This document shows, piece by piece, positions 1-11,858 of a stretch of 64,000 nt of DNA; within the stretch, counting starts at the first letter, position 1; every line of letters begins with the position of its first letter. The position numbers and the translations under genes were made by a program. The DNA comes from Euborellia annulipes (taxonomy: Eukaryota > Arthropoda > Insecta > Dermaptera > Anisolabididae): positions 45,622 to 109,621 of the forward strand of contig JAKCPI010003219.1 of NCBI GenBank assembly GCA_023213315.1. The letters are read 5' to 3'. The notes under the pieces are model-generated. The model had not been told where the DNA came from, did not search any database, and saw nothing but the letters and a program-made list of their open reading frames with translations.

Positions 1-99
1 TTTGTCTAAAATATATTTTTACATTTATTTTAGACTATCAATCTAAAGTCTCAAATCACCTCAACGGTGCTAGTAGTATTTTTAGGTATTATTTAAAAA

Positions 100-275
100 A
101 TGTTCATCCCCCAGAGAGGCTCTCCTGTAAATTGAATCTTCCAACCAACCGCCTCCACCGGTTTCGCATCCCGTCACAAAAATTTCTTTAAATTGAATTG
201 GCACCAATCAATTTAAATAATAGGGACGGGGTCTAAATGACCATAGATGCCGAAAAAAGATCTTAAATAAAAAAA
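100..275 (+). repeat. SINE family 2, diverged copy
   Basis: The stretch contains a degraded pol III B-box-like block (GGTTTCGCATCCCGTC near 162-177), then a body with two oppositely oriented AATTGAAT-type segments, the block GGGACGGGGTCTAAATG and an A-rich tail. The same order is seen at 38770-38948 and, reversed, at 49568-49685. I infer a tRNA-derived SINE. The 5' end is too diverged to fix. Confidence 0.55.
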
Positions 276-685
276 AAACAAAAACCGCCCCCACCGACAA
301 AATTGCATTAATCCGACCCTCCTACCGAGAGAAATGAAGTGAGGAAATGTTCTCAATTGTCAACCGTTTGTTATACCAGCAAGGGGACAGACATCTTGTC
401 GGCTCTAACAAAAAAAGGACACTTGAAATTCTTCAAAGAGCTCCGACAAGAAATAGATGCCAAACCTTTTGTGATTTGTATATACGAGTATGAAGAAGAG
501 CAGGGAAAACTTTGTACAGTTTTTAACAATTTATAAATGTAACCAACTCTCTCTCTTTCAAAAATATTTTTACATTTTTTAAAGAAATTATCAAATTTAT
601 TAGAAATATTTTTTTCTGTGCCTGGGGTTCGTCGGGCAACCTCTCGGATCCCAAGCTTTTGAGACGATGCAAAAATTAAGATTAA

Positions 686-1248
686 AATCTGGTGTGATTG
701 GTGGTCACACAGCACACAACTTTCTCTTACCTTCGGTAATCGAAAGTTGTCTGCTGTACTTGTCACACCAGATTTTTTGTGTCGAGATATATTTAGTTTC
801 CGACAGTAAAAGTAAAGTGGTCTTCAGAAGATTTCAATGGAAAAATGAGAATATACATTTTAAAGAGCATCTACAAATAATTGATTTTTGAATTTTAATC
901 AAAATCGTTGAAGCGAATTTTGAGAAAATCGAAAAAAAACTGAAAAATTAATTCAGTAGTAATACCCTTTGGCCGATTTTGTTTAAAAGCTTATTTTCAC
1001 GCTCCAGGGGGGGGGGGGGGGGGAGGGGGGGGTGTCTAACTTAATTATAAAATTTCAAACACCTAGCTCAATTCATTCATGCTTTAAATTGAAACCAGAG
1101 AGACAATGTCGCGAAAACTACTTTTTTTGATTCAGGGGACCTCAAAACGTGAAGATCCATCAAAATCTCGACATCGAATTTTTGACATGAATCTAATACA
1201 TTCTCTCTCTATATATATTAACATATATAGAGGTAAGAGAAAGTAAAA
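686..1248 (-). repeat. Family A element (GT-microsatellite family), reverse copy
   Basis: Read on the minus strand, this copy runs from the TTACTTTCTCTTACC end (near 1248) to the hairpin around ATCTGGTGTGAC (686-770). It has the same internal order as the copies at 50155, 53900, 55850 and 58033. The place that holds a GT run in other copies is a short interrupted segment here. A G-rich run (about 1007-1031) sits at the position of the C-rich CCCCCGGGACC block of other copies. It has no coding capacity: ORFs across it are shadows. Confidence 0.75.
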
Positions 1249-1799
1249 ATATTTTAAAATTTTTGAAAAGTTAAAGTTAATTATTTTATTTAGTTTTTTT
1301 ACTAATACTTGGTTTATTTTTAGAAAAAGATGGATTCCGTAAAAACTAAAGGCGGCCCTGTTCACAAACACTCTGCTTTGATTTTTTATAAACTTGTGGC
1401 AGTAGCATCTCATATCCGCAATAGGATCGCTGTTTAAAGAGCGAAATGTTTGCAATAAAGTGAAATGATGAGAGCGAGAGAGAGTAGAAGAGCTAGTTTC
1501 TTCTTCTCCAAACAAAAGTGTACCGGTAATTTATTTTATTTATTTATCGGTTTTGTTTTTAATCTTTTAATAGTAGAGCTGAGGATTTGATAAAGCAAAC
1601 AAAAACATTCCCATTTAGTGAGTCAGGTTTTTGTTAAATTATTAATTTACAGTTTTTCTAACCTACAACTGTCAATTCCTTTATAATCATATTTATTATT
1701 TTCTTTAATTAATAGCAGATAATTAAATTCAGTTTGCTTTTATTTTTTTAGGTTTCTGATAAGGAACTAAACATATGGAAAATTAATTTTATAATATAT
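1249..1799. other. No gene seen
   Basis: AT-rich sequence with a slightly more GC-balanced patch at 1320-1520. I see no supported exon, no splice-flanked open frame and no bounded repeat. Confidence 0.5.
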
Positions 1800-2049
1800 G
1801 GACCCTGTTATGCATTAGTGTGTCAAGCGCCAAAAAATTAAAAATTGAGTTAAGCCCGGAATATTGTTTCAAATGCTATAATTAATAGTATTTTTTATGA
1901 AATATGTCCTAAAAAAATTTATATTTAATGTTACTTGCAAAATTGACAAAAAAAAATTATATATAATCCAATGAAAACAAAAAACTTTAATGTTAATTTT
2001 CTCAAATCTCGGTAGCTGGCGCTTGACACACTAATGCGTAACAGGGTCC
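1800..2049 (+). mobile_element. Family B MITE, 250 bp, copy 1
   Basis: The termini are inverted repeats beginning GGACCCTGTTATGCA, with the reverse complement at 2035-2049 slightly diverged. The flanking bases ATAT|element|ATAT are consistent with a 4-bp target-site duplication. A second copy of exactly the same length lies in the opposite orientation at 56793-57042. No coding capacity. The superfamily is not assigned. Confidence 0.8.
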
Positions 2050-2540
2050 ATATATGGGTCGAAAACAGGTTTTTTGCAAATCTATTACCTCAAGAAAGAA
2101 ATATTTGTTTTGGTTTCTATAATATAAATATGGGGAATGACTTCCCGGAGACTTTCTCGTATATTCTTTTGGAATTACGTCTTGATGTGTGTGTGAACAC
2201 AATTGCTTAAAAACCAAAGCAGCTAGATCGATGAAATTTGGTATATGCTCCTTACACTAAAATTGTAGATTTCTATCAACTTTTGGAGTAAATACGTCAC
2301 TTGGAAGTAGTACTTTACTTAAAAAGTTTTTTCAAAAATTTTGAAATTTTCAATTTTTTTGTTATATTATGATAAAATACTCTATTTTAAAAAGCTTTTA
2401 TTCTTTGACATTTTTACGAAAACTGAATAGTTTTTGAAATAATCACAGAAGAAATAGAAAATATTCGTTAATTTTGATAAAAAATCAAAACAAAATCATA
2501 CAGGTGTCATTAAAAAAAGGGTAAATATAAACAAATTCAT

Positions 2541-2815
2541 TGCCCCCGGGTTTGGCGTAGTAAGTAGCGCGCCTACCTCCTATACCAAACGTCGCGGGTT
2601 CGGACCCAGGCAGTCCGATGATTTTATTTAAGCCATTTGGATAGCAGATGGCTTAAATAGAAATGCCTGACCCCACAATAGATATATTCTCTACAACGGT
2701 TATCGTCAAAGTCTTATATGGCCTAAGTTGCCGAAAAGACTGCATGAATGTGTGTGTGAATGTGAGTGCGAATGAGAAAAAAGTGTGAATGTTTTATTAA
2801 AAAAAAAAAAAAAAA
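2541..2815 (+). mobile_element. SINE family 1 (tRNA-derived)
   Basis: The element starts with a GC-rich head holding an A-box-like segment (TGGCGTAGTAAGTAG) and a B-box (GGGTTCGGACCC). The body has a TTAAGCCATTTGGATA palindrome and the tail is a run of A. It is flanked by AACAAATTCATT on both sides, a target-site duplication of the LINE-mobilised type, which places it inside the fold-back at 2130-3350. Related copies lie at 14946-15194 (-), 35801-36008 and 51786-52031. Confidence 0.85.
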
Positions 2816-3179
2816 AACAAATTCATTTGTTTCACAAATTCATTTGTTTATATTTATCCTTTTTTAATGACACCTGTATGATTTTGTTTTGATTTTTTAT
2901 CAAAATTAACGAAAGTTTTCTATTTCTTCTGTGATTATTTCAAAAACTATTCAGTTTTCGTAAAAATGTCAAAGAATAAAAACTTTTTAAAATAGAGTAT
3001 TTTATCATAATATAACAAAAAAATTGAAAATTTCCAAATTTTTGAAAAAACTTTTTAAGTAAAGTAATACTTCCAAGTGACGTATTTACTCCAAAAGTTG
3101 ATAGAAATCTACAATTTTAGTGCAAAGAGCATATATCAAATTTCATCGATCTAGCTGCTTTGGTTTTTAAGCAATCGTG

Positions 3180-3182
<3 letters not shown>

Positions 3183-3231
<49 letters not shown>
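3183..3231. repeat. (AC)n microsatellite
   Basis: About 24 uninterrupted AC units, placed where family A-related elements carry their GT/AC run. It explains the THTHTH open frame here, which is not a gene. Confidence 0.95.
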
Positions 3232-3235
<4 letters not shown>

Positions 3236-3350
3236 TAATGCCAAAAATGGTTTTTTTGGACTCAGGGAGGTCCAAAACGTGGAGAAACATCAAAATCTCG
3301 AAGTCGAATTTTTTTACGATTACATAACTTTCTCTATACGAGAAAGTAAA

Positions 3351-3950
3351 AAGAACAATAAATTATTTAATTTTATCTTAATTTGATCTTTCAAGAAGCA
3401 TTTTTATATAGTTAATAAAGAAAAAAATTTGGAATAAAACATTTTGAACGCATCTTATCTTATTGATTATAAGCTGTCTAGAAATAAATATAAAAAAACG
3501 GGCAAAGTAACTTTATTGGGGTTGTGATTGAAGGCTGGCGATCCTCGTGCAAAGAAATGACATGGAGAAATATTTATTTATGTATCTTGATCATACAAAA
3601 GTTTTCAAAATGGAGAAATTTTTTAAATAGGAAGTGTAAAAATCAGTTTGTATTCAAATAGAAAGAAAGAAGTTATTAATAATGAGAAAAAAAATTAAAA
3701 CATGACAATGAAAAGACAAAAAGAACAATGAGCATGAGAGAAGTCACAAAGACGGAGGCAGAAACACTTTCACTTACAAGAAAATAGATATGAGCTGTCG
3801 ATTTCATCAGAAACATTTCATTCATGCCTAAGCAGCAAACGATGATTTTATGATGTAATAATAACGATAAAGAATCAACTAATAATACGTGGACACGGCA
3901 AATCCCTTTAAAGAATAATCTGTCCTTTAATGAAATTAAGGGAATCCTCT
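3351..3950. other. No gene seen
   Basis: AT-rich sequence with no exon-like frame on either strand and no bounded repeat. Confidence 0.5.
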
Positions 3951-4567
3951 TTAAGGGGGTTCAGGAGCGACGTCTAAACGTACTTTACAAAAAAACTAGA
4001 CTATTATAAGGAATTTTTCAATGCGGTTTTTTTTTTTTAAATGAATTAAATTCATAAGAGATTATTGGGACATCGAGCTATAATTTTTTTAATGATTTAT
4101 AAAAAAATTAAGGTAATTAATTTTTTTGTTATGAAGCAAATACAAAAAAACAATCTGTCCCAATAATCTTTAATTTTTTTTTTAATTTAAAAATGAATTT
4201 ATTGTTATTATTAATCACATATTAATTAAGAAATTTTTAAAATAAGCTTAGATGATTTATTTAAAAATCAACTGTCAAATTAGTTCAGCATTCTTGCAAT
4301 AGATGGCAGGCTAGTCTAACAGCCGATATAGTATTAGCCTATATTTATATACTTTTATAAAAGATAAATAATATATAATAACATTTATAAAGTATTTATT
4401 GTCAAAAGCAACCAAATGCATTAAATATTATTATCATTCTGACTACCATTCTGACATCTCTTGGCAAATTTTTGAATTACTTGATTTTTGGGCATACTTT
4501 TTATGACACACTACGCTATCTTATCGGGAAAAACATGCGTAACACCTTCGCTCCCGTTCCCCCTTAA
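3951..4567 (+). mobile_element. piggyBac-like MITE, copy 1
   Basis: The element is bounded by TTAA at both ends, followed by G-rich/C-rich inverted termini (TTAAGGGGG... and ...CCCCCTTAA). The subterminal GGAGCGA is also inverted. TTAA duplication is the hallmark of piggyBac transposition. A reverse-oriented relative of about the same length is at 12068-12690. Internally AT-rich without a transposase frame, so presumably mobilised in trans. Confidence 0.75.
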
Positions 4568-4784
4568 CTTGGCAATGAATGGGAGAAACAATAAAGAAAC
4601 TCCATCTCTTTCCTCTGAAATGGCAAATTTTATGCAAAAAATTGAGTAGGAATTTGGTATATTCTTCGCACCCTACCCTCTCTCCCCTCAATTCCCGAAA
4701 AAAAGGAAACAAGGCTACGCTTTCTATAAGAAAAGTTGATCAAAATCAGCTATATATATACTTTTCAATAAAAAAAAAAAAAAA

Positions 4785-4872
4785 AAAATTATACTTGAAT
4801 GAAGAAAATACTGACGGTCGGACGGATTCAGTCAGACTGTCAATCTGATTGTTCGTGTAAAGGCCCCTTTGC
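4785..4872 (+). repeat. Solo end of the GGCCCCTT MITE
   Basis: The stretch TACTTGAATGAAGAAAATACTGAC ... GTGTAAAGGCCCCTTT closely matches the right part of the element at 42412-42732 (there 42648-42731). I read it as a truncated copy. It is preceded by a poly-A run (4770-4788). Confidence 0.65.
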
Positions 4873-5120
4873 AGTTTATTATTTTTTAGCCAAATAGTCG
4901 TTAGAATGTCTGTTTTTGGCAAAAAAAAGTCTCTCTCAATTTTAACAATTAATAATATTAGAAAGTAAAAGAAATAGAGAACATATCTCTTGATAACTAC
5001 AGCAATACCTAGAATCGAACGATTTATCGGTTCCATTGACTATTTGAAATGGAACTAATCTGTGTCTGAACAAGTCTAAAAAAAAGAGAAAAAATTTCCC
5101 CTGGTTATGAATTTGATTTG
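4873..5120. other. No gene seen
   Basis: AT-rich sequence without a splice-flanked frame. Confidence 0.5.
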
Positions 5121-5560
5121 ATTTTCTCTTACCTATACATATATGTTAATATATTTAGAGAAAGTATTGAGATCGCGTTAAAAATTCCAAGTCAGGAAAT
5201 ACACGTTTTGAGAGAAAAGAGCTACAGGGTTGAAATTTTTTATTTAATTTGGGTACCTAACTCCTGGGACCTTTTGAATAAAGGCAACTAGTACTTTTCT
5301 GATGTATAATACTTTTTCAGTTATTTTCGATTTTCTCTAAATCGATTTTAACGATTTTGATTTAAAAAAATTTTAGATGCTCTTTAAAATGTATATTCTC
5401 ATTTTGCCCTTGAAATCTTTTGAAGCAGCTCGTACGTCAGAGGAAAGATCGTAACAAAATATAAATATTTTCCTCTGTTTATAAATTGTTCCTTTTGGCT
5501 TTTAATAAAAATATCGGTTACTAAATTTACCTCGACACAAAAAACCGAGGGTAAAAGAAA
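5121..5560 (+). repeat. Family A element, old diverged copy
   Basis: Begins TTTTCTCTTACCTATACATATATG and keeps the family A order: CACGTTTTGAG, GAAATTTTTTATTTAA, CTAGTACTTTTCTGATGTA, TTTTTCAGTTATTTTCGATTTTC, AGATGCTCTTTAAAATGTATATTCTC and CGACACAAAAAA. The GT run and the terminal hairpin are missing. The number of differences marks it as older than the 50-59 kb copies. Confidence 0.7.
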
Positions 5561-7059
5561 GTTAAAGACTAGAGCCACTTTATTTTTGCGAATAAAAAAA
5601 AATGTACACCTTGTGACTCTCTCTCAAGTTTTTTTATGGGGTGGTGGTCAGGGAGAGGATTAAGGGTGGGGGAACCATGGACCCTCATAATATAACCCTG
5701 ATTACGGCCCTGAATCGTACTATATATAGTGAAATGGGCCTAAACTATGGCTGTCAATTTAATTTATAGCAAGAGTCATTCTTAGGGAAATATCGAATCT
5801 TAAGCATAATCCGGGAAAAAGGCCTGGCTTTTGTTGAGGTGGGAGAAAGTAGTAGGACAGTCTTGCCTCGGGTAACACGTATTCGTCATCTAGCTAAAAT
5901 GTTTTCTAAAAGCTAACGTTCCGGTATTTTGTCAATATATAAAAAGATTAAGGAAGAGAAGCAAAGAGCCTTGATTTTTTCTGAAGACCATATGGTCTGG
6001 GCTGGCTGGCTGGCTGGCAACCTTGGCGGTTTTACTTATATGGATTTATTTATAAACTCAAATGTCATTTAAATAATAATAAACTATAAAAAAAAAATTC
6101 TTTTTTCTCATTTAATTTTTAAAAAGTATCACCAAGTGTGATTAATTTTTCCTTATTCGATTAAGGGCGGCGAATTCAAGGTCATAATCTAAATAAATAA
6201 TTTTAATAGTTTATCAAACATTGATCAATTTACATGAAAATGGTAACCAAGCGTTACTCGAGCTAAGAACGGCTCCCTCCTTCAATAACCCCCTCGGAAG
6301 ATTAAGCAAAAGGCATATTAGTTAAATTAAAAATTTATAACTAATCGATCAAGCCATTTGCAAAATTACAAACTTCCTCTCTGATTTGAATCAAATTCTC
6401 TACGGCTTCTAATTTATTTGCTTGTGATGGTTTTAAGTAAAATGAGGTCTTAATACTAATTTAATAAATTTCCCTTTCTGGTATCCTCTAAAAATGAGTG
6501 ATTATCTCAAAAACAAAAAAAAATAAGTATAAAAATAAGGAATGGGAGAGAGAAGGCGATTGCCTCGGACAAAATTGAATGGATTTCAAGAGGGTTTCGA
6601 TTCAGGTAGCAAACGATCTCTTTGCTGCTTAATCTTTTCCAAGAAAATTTTCTCTTTATAATAGCATATTTTATAAAGAGGGTGGGACGGCAAATTTGGC
6701 TTGGCATCTGCCCCGGCCAACTTTATTTTTATTTTTTAGTTATCATCACCTTAGGCTCATACTTATTTATTTATTATATCTATTATATGACCTTTTTCTA
6801 AACCGGAAAAGGTTACCTTACCATTGAATATTCTTTATCTGTAACTAACAAGTGTAAGAAATGAAAAAATATAAAAAAGGCCAATAAATACACAAGAGTG
6901 ATAGCGATTTAATTAAATAACACTTTATGAGACTGCAAGGATAGAATCAAAGATAAAATTGTTTTTTTTTCCCCCAAGTCTTATTCAATTTTAAGTTTAA
7001 AAATATAAGTTTTTTTTTTACTTCTTCTGGAAGATCGATAAAATTTAGTATGTGTTAAT
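5561..7059. other. Intron or intergenic sequence, no exon recognised
   Basis: This lies 5'-to-3' downstream of the E2 first exon on the minus strand, so it is probably first-intron sequence. I looked for the E2 catalytic segment (HPN...C) on the minus strand and did not see it. GCTGGCTGGCTGGCTGG at 6001-6017 is a short tandem repeat. Confidence 0.45.
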
Positions 7060-7309
7060 GGAGTCATGAAAAAAAACAAGATGAATGCAGCCAAATATTC
7101 TTTTATTTTAAATCACGCCCTCACGGCTGACGTTTCGGCCCGAGGTCTAGGCCATCTTCAGAGCTGCATACATATACAATAATGTATGCTTTTCTTATTG
7201 TTTATGTATGCAGCTCTGAAGATGGCCTAGACCTTGGGCCGAAACGTCGGCCGTGATTTAAAATAAAAGAATATTTGGCTGCATTCGTCTTGTTTTTTTC
7301 ATGACTCCA
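7060..7309. mobile_element. Fold-back element with hammerhead-like modules
   Basis: Near-perfect palindrome of about 250 bp: the arm GAGTCATGAAAAAAAACAAG returns inverted at the right end. Each arm carries the module CTGAAGA + GGCC...GGCC stem + GAAAC: minus strand at 7132-7161 and plus strand at 7216-7245. No coding capacity. Confidence 0.85.
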
Positions 7310-8188
7310 TCATCATTAAGCCTACAGCCACAGATTTTTTTTCGATTGAACAATTTAGTATGTGTGTAAATTTATATATACTTAGGAAAAAATTAGTCAA
7401 AAAGCGTCGAGTAAGTCGAGAGGGGAGCACTCGAAATTTTTTGATTAGAATATATCAAAAAAAAATAGAAGGGACACGATACATTTTGTTGACAAACAAA
7501 AAAAAGACATGACCAGAAAAATTGTGACAAGATTAAAAAAAAAGGTTGGAGGAAACGTCTTCTTTACATATAAAATTCTTGGCCCACATCACTACTAGTC
7601 TAATTAATAGGACTTTAAAGAATTATAATAGTTCGTAAAATAGTGAAAAATATATGCCCAATGAAGTAATTATGGTACAGTGAATAACAAAGTTAAAGTA
7701 CACTAGATGGGGAGTCTTATTTTTTTTTACCATAATTTGAAAAATTGTAAAAAACAAAAAAATATCATTAATAATTTAAATTTATTATAATTACAGCGAT
7801 AAATCGTCCTAATCAGGATCGAAAAATTCAAGATAAAATAAAAATATTGTAATCAAAACCCATTAATACGACTCAAATACTCAAAAAAACCGAATGTCCT
7901 AATTGGAGAAGAATTTGTATTTCTATTATCATTTGATTCAAATATTTTCTCCAAAGATTAAGCAAACTTTTTTTATATAGGCCTACTAATATTTATTCAA
8001 AAAATATGGGGTGACTGACAGCAGACAACTTTCTCCTATCTTTTAAATAACGTCTAAAAAATAATTGATATGTGAATTTTAATCAAAAATGGTTGAGCCA
8101 TTTTTGAAAAAAAAAAAAAAAAAAATCAAAAGGCACAACAGTAAAATACTAGTACTTTTTGACGAATTTTATTCAAAACTATGATGAT

Positions 8189-8395
8189 AAGAGTGTAAGT
8201 TAAGTCCCACCCATGCGTTTTCTACTTGTGATTATTTCATTGTTTTTAAAAAAAATATTGTTTATTTTTTAATGAAAACTCTCATGATTCAAACCTAGAA
8301 AATTTCCAATAAGGATGTTCATTTTCTTTTATAAAAACAATGAAATAATCACAAGTATAAAACGCATGGCTGGGACTTAATATTGACCCTCACTG
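8189..8395. mobile_element. Tc1/mariner-like MITE, diverged copy
   Basis: Right end reads CTTAATATTGACCCTCACTG followed by TA. The left end is worn but keeps AAGTCCCACCCATGCG. The body matches the better preserved copy at 37194-37403 in order and length. Confidence 0.7.
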
Positions 8396-9229
8396 TACCT
8401 AAGTTAAATATAAAATTTCATTCTGGTAGATCTTTTCGTTTTTGTTTATTTTTATTACTTCAAAAAATTGAATTTTTGACGCTTTCTCTCTAGAAATTAT
8501 CACATTTAGGAGAAAATAAAAAGATAAACAATAGAAAAGTAAAGGTTATAAATTAATTGTTGTTTAATTATTAAATGTCCTTTTCGTTTTTATATTCAAA
8601 TTTTTAGTAATTTTAAAATTATTTAATTAACTATAATTATAATTTTATTTTATTTAGATCTCTAGCAAGACATTCTTATAAATTTAAGTCTATTGATCTT
8701 ATTTTTGAAATAAGAATGATTTTAGAATAAAAATGAACGAGGTTATAATAAATATTAAACTAAAGTCGATGGAGGTTTTTCAATTGGAAGGTCATTTTTT
8801 ATTTCTATTTAACCCTTTAATGATTGTTTTATTTGTCCTCAAGAGAAAACTTGTTTATTTACCATTCAAAATTAAATAAAAGCGTTTAAAAATAAGTAAT
8901 TTGAAATGTTCTTTGATATCAATATTTATCAAATAATATAAATTTATTTGGAACTTATTTATGCAGCATGGATAGAATTAAATATTTCATATCTCAAAAA
9001 AAAAAAAAATTAGATAGTGATTTTCTTATTTTAGTTTATATATTTTAATTGAGAGAATTTTTTTTTTAATTATTATTGTGAGAATGAGTCATAAAAGGGA
9101 AAAAATTGTTTGATTCATCTTAATCTATAGGTAGGCCTATATAGTGATTTAATTATAAATATATATTTTATTTTTAAAATAAAAAAAGGAAGTGGGATTA
9201 ATAGATGCATGTACATATTTTTGGCTTAC
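8396..9229. other. Probable intron 1 of the E2 gene
   Basis: AT-rich sequence immediately downstream (minus strand) of the splice donor at 9229. No further exon is seen. Confidence 0.5.
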
Positions 9230-9406
9230 CTTGAAGTACCCCCCCTGGTAGAGAGTATCGGGGGGTCCGAATATTGCGACTTCCCATTCGAAAAGATTTC
9301 CATCGTTGACCAATTTGACCCGAAATCCTTCAACTGGCTCCTCTAAAAGACTTTTGTATTCCAGAGCAAGGGCACGAAGGGCACTAGACGTAGGCTGTTG
9401 AGCCAT
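9230..9406 (-). CDS. UBE2R/CDC34-type ubiquitin-conjugating enzyme, first coding exon (partial)
   Basis: The minus-strand frame gives 59 residues starting MAQQ and ending GGYFK, followed by a consensus donor (AAG|GTAAGC). The segment holds the E2 N-terminal helix (ALALEYKSL, residues 12-20), EEPVEGFRVKL (22-32) and the first strands with FEWEVAIFGPPDTLYQGGYF. This is the signature start of the class III E2 family UBE2R1/UBE2R2 (human CDC34; fly CG7656), which passes ubiquitin from E1 to cullin-RING ligases. The catalytic Cys, the acidic insertion loop and the C-terminal tail would be on later exons, which I cannot find between 1 and 9229; they probably lie beyond the left edge. The ATG at 9406 is chosen because the MAQQ start matches vertebrate UBE2R2. 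It is divergent from the WDR89-like gene (894 bp between the ATGs). Confidence 0.9.
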
Positions 9407-10299
9407 GTTGTCTCTTTCCTTTTATATATTACGATAGAAAATAGTAAAAATATTGCCTCAATTTATGAAAATTACAATTAAATGTCACTAGTCCTAAAGA
9501 AATCAAGTTGTTAGACAGACAAATTAATGTAAATATTCAATCTAAATAGAACAAAGAAACGCCATTTGCAATACACTAAGTTGAACTCAAATCGTATTCA
9601 ACTTCAACTTGAACAGAACAGCAACTGGCAACTGGCAACTGCGGAGCACAGGACGAAAATTCAACAGCTGGCAATGGCTGATGGCTGCGAGACTCCTGGC
9701 CTGGGAAACGACGCCACCGCCATCTCGCGCTACAACCACTAACTAGAGCGCAGAAGAGATTTTTTTCAATTTTTGAAATTGTTATTAATTAAAAATTGAA
9801 AAAAAAAGTTTATAAAATAATATCATTCCACTATTAAATCTTCTTTCTGATTTTCATCGCTCATTTACTTTTATTGTCCGGTTGCTTGGACAGTAACACT
9901 CAACAAAACCTTAATTACCATCTATGGCGAAAAGGCTTTAAAAACAATTATATACTTAAAAAAAAGCAGAAAAAGTTGCTTTAAAGTTTTAAATTTTTTA
10001 TTTTAATCAATATTTTTAAATAAATTTTCTAAGTATCTTTATTTTTGATACCGATGATATTTTTATATCCTTTGCCCTTTTTTCCTGACCGCCAAGTAGA
10101 ACAGTAGAGCTATCTGCCGGATTTTTCAGAAAGTTCCACCTGTCAAAATTCATCCCACGTGTTTCCTATATTTTTTAATAATTCTTTAATGTTTTCCATA
10201 AATATCTTTATTTTTCAAGTTATCCAAAGGAACCCATCTAAAAAGATATTTAAATTGTTAATCTTATTTTAATTTTGACTTATTTGAACTTTTTTTATT
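9407..10299. promoter_or_regulatory. Shared upstream region of the divergent E2 and WDR89-like genes
   Basis: Between two divergent start codons. The part at 9600-9750 is clearly richer in GC than its surroundings and contains repeated CAACTGGCAACTGGCAACTG (9620-9645), several CpG sites and GCCACCGCCATCTCGCG. I infer a bidirectional promoter. No TATA box or transcription start can be fixed by eye. Confidence 0.4.
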
Positions 10300-11817
10300 A
10301 TGTCTAAAAAGCAAGATCTTTTTAATATTGGTAAGTTTACAAATCTAATGTTGAAATTTTTTGATTTCATTTAATGATTTATATTCATTCAATAGTTGAT
10401 AAGAATTCAGAGGAAGAAAATTCAGAAAATGAAATGGATGAAGACGAAGACGAGGATTCTGAAGACTGCGATGGAGACATAGTTAATGAATCACAATTAA
10501 AAAACAATTTCAGTAGCACATATTCAATTATTTCTGAAGTGGCTATTTCTTTAAATAAAATTTATATTTTACATCTTTCTAGGTGGTGAGTTTCGATTAT
10601 TATTATTATCATTTATTTTAAAAAACTACAGTAAAATACGAATACTGACAATGAAATCTCATTTGTAATTTGTTGAATTATTTTTTCTAGCAATGATAAA
10701 ATTGCAACAGGTCTTTCTAATAAATGTTTTCAAATATATGATTTAAATCAACTTAAAAAATTACATAATTTTAAAGCGCATGACTCCAAAATAACTGACC
10801 TCAGGTAAATATACATTAAATAAATCCATAAAAATAAACGAAATTCTAAAGGTATTTTTTCCAGATTTAATTCAAATGATTGTAATATTATTTATACATC
10901 TTCTCTGGATGGTAAAGTAAAATTATGGGATTTAAGAACACAAACTTGCACAAGTGAATTAAAAGGTAAGAAAGAATTACATCTGATGGTATTTTATCAT
11001 ATATATATAGCCTTTGTATACAGGGTGATTACAAATGATTAGAGCGATATCGTGAATTTATTGTGGCTGTATTATTTGATATATCATCTCAAAAACTTTA
11101 CAGATACATAGAGAAAAGTGCCAGGTTTTGTTTGAGATATTACAGGCGACCCTCTGGTGATTTTGCAGTTATTAAGCCTGTAATCAAGTTTGTCGCATAC
11201 TCGACTTAACATCCTGCCCACCGCAACCGATCCACCTGTTTGTCAATCACTTGTTTAAAAATGCTCGCAGAAGTATGTATGGTGGAGCACCAACCAGTAG
11301 ATGAAGTTATTTATCACTGTCGGTCTCCAGCTGCGGCATGAGCAATGACAGAATCACCAGAGGGGGGCATAAGGACCACTTGTAACATCTCTGGTACGTT
11401 GCTCTATGTATCTGTAAATTTTTTGTGATGATATGTCAAATAATACAGCCACAATAAATACTGAATTGAAGATAACTCGAGTTCAAATCCAACTCATGGC
11501 AAAAAATTATCCAACCCTACTTGAGATCTCTCTTCCTAAGGAAGTAAATAGAAACATCTCAGTAATATATATGCACTAACCAAACAGATGATCATGTTCC
11601 ATGTATGTTTAAAAGAATCTCGTTTTTGTTTTTAGACGACACTTTATTAAGTAAGAAATTGAAACCAATCACAAGTTTTGATATTTCATCGAATGGGAGA
11701 TACCTTTGCGCTGGAACAGAGCTCATAGTAGATGATGCTTACCTCTTGTTTTGGGATTTAAGAAATCCTAAACTTTTGGGTGGTTATTGGGAAAGTCACA
11801 CTGACATTGTCACTCAG

Positions 11818-11858
<41 letters not shown>

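Larger units (their letters stand above)
2130..3350. repeat. Fold-back element interrupted by a SINE
   Basis: The left arm (about 2205-2540) and right arm (about 2829-3172) are reverse complements over more than 300 bp, including the block AAAAACCAAAGCAGCTAGAT and its complement. The hinge is split by a SINE at 2541-2815. Outer parts contain ACTTTCTCGTATA-type sequence related to the ends of family A and an AC run. No protein-coding signal. Confidence 0.8.

Noticed and set aside
3177..3386. Open frame starting MFTHTHTHTH and similar frames at 53994-54191, 55911-56144 and 58044-58300
   Set aside because: They are translations of the AC/GT arrays and conserved non-coding parts of family A elements.
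1..9229. Remaining exons of the UBE2R-like gene
   Set aside because: I looked on the minus strand for the HPN and catalytic-Cys segment and the NVRTILLS-type block and found none, so no further exon is reported.
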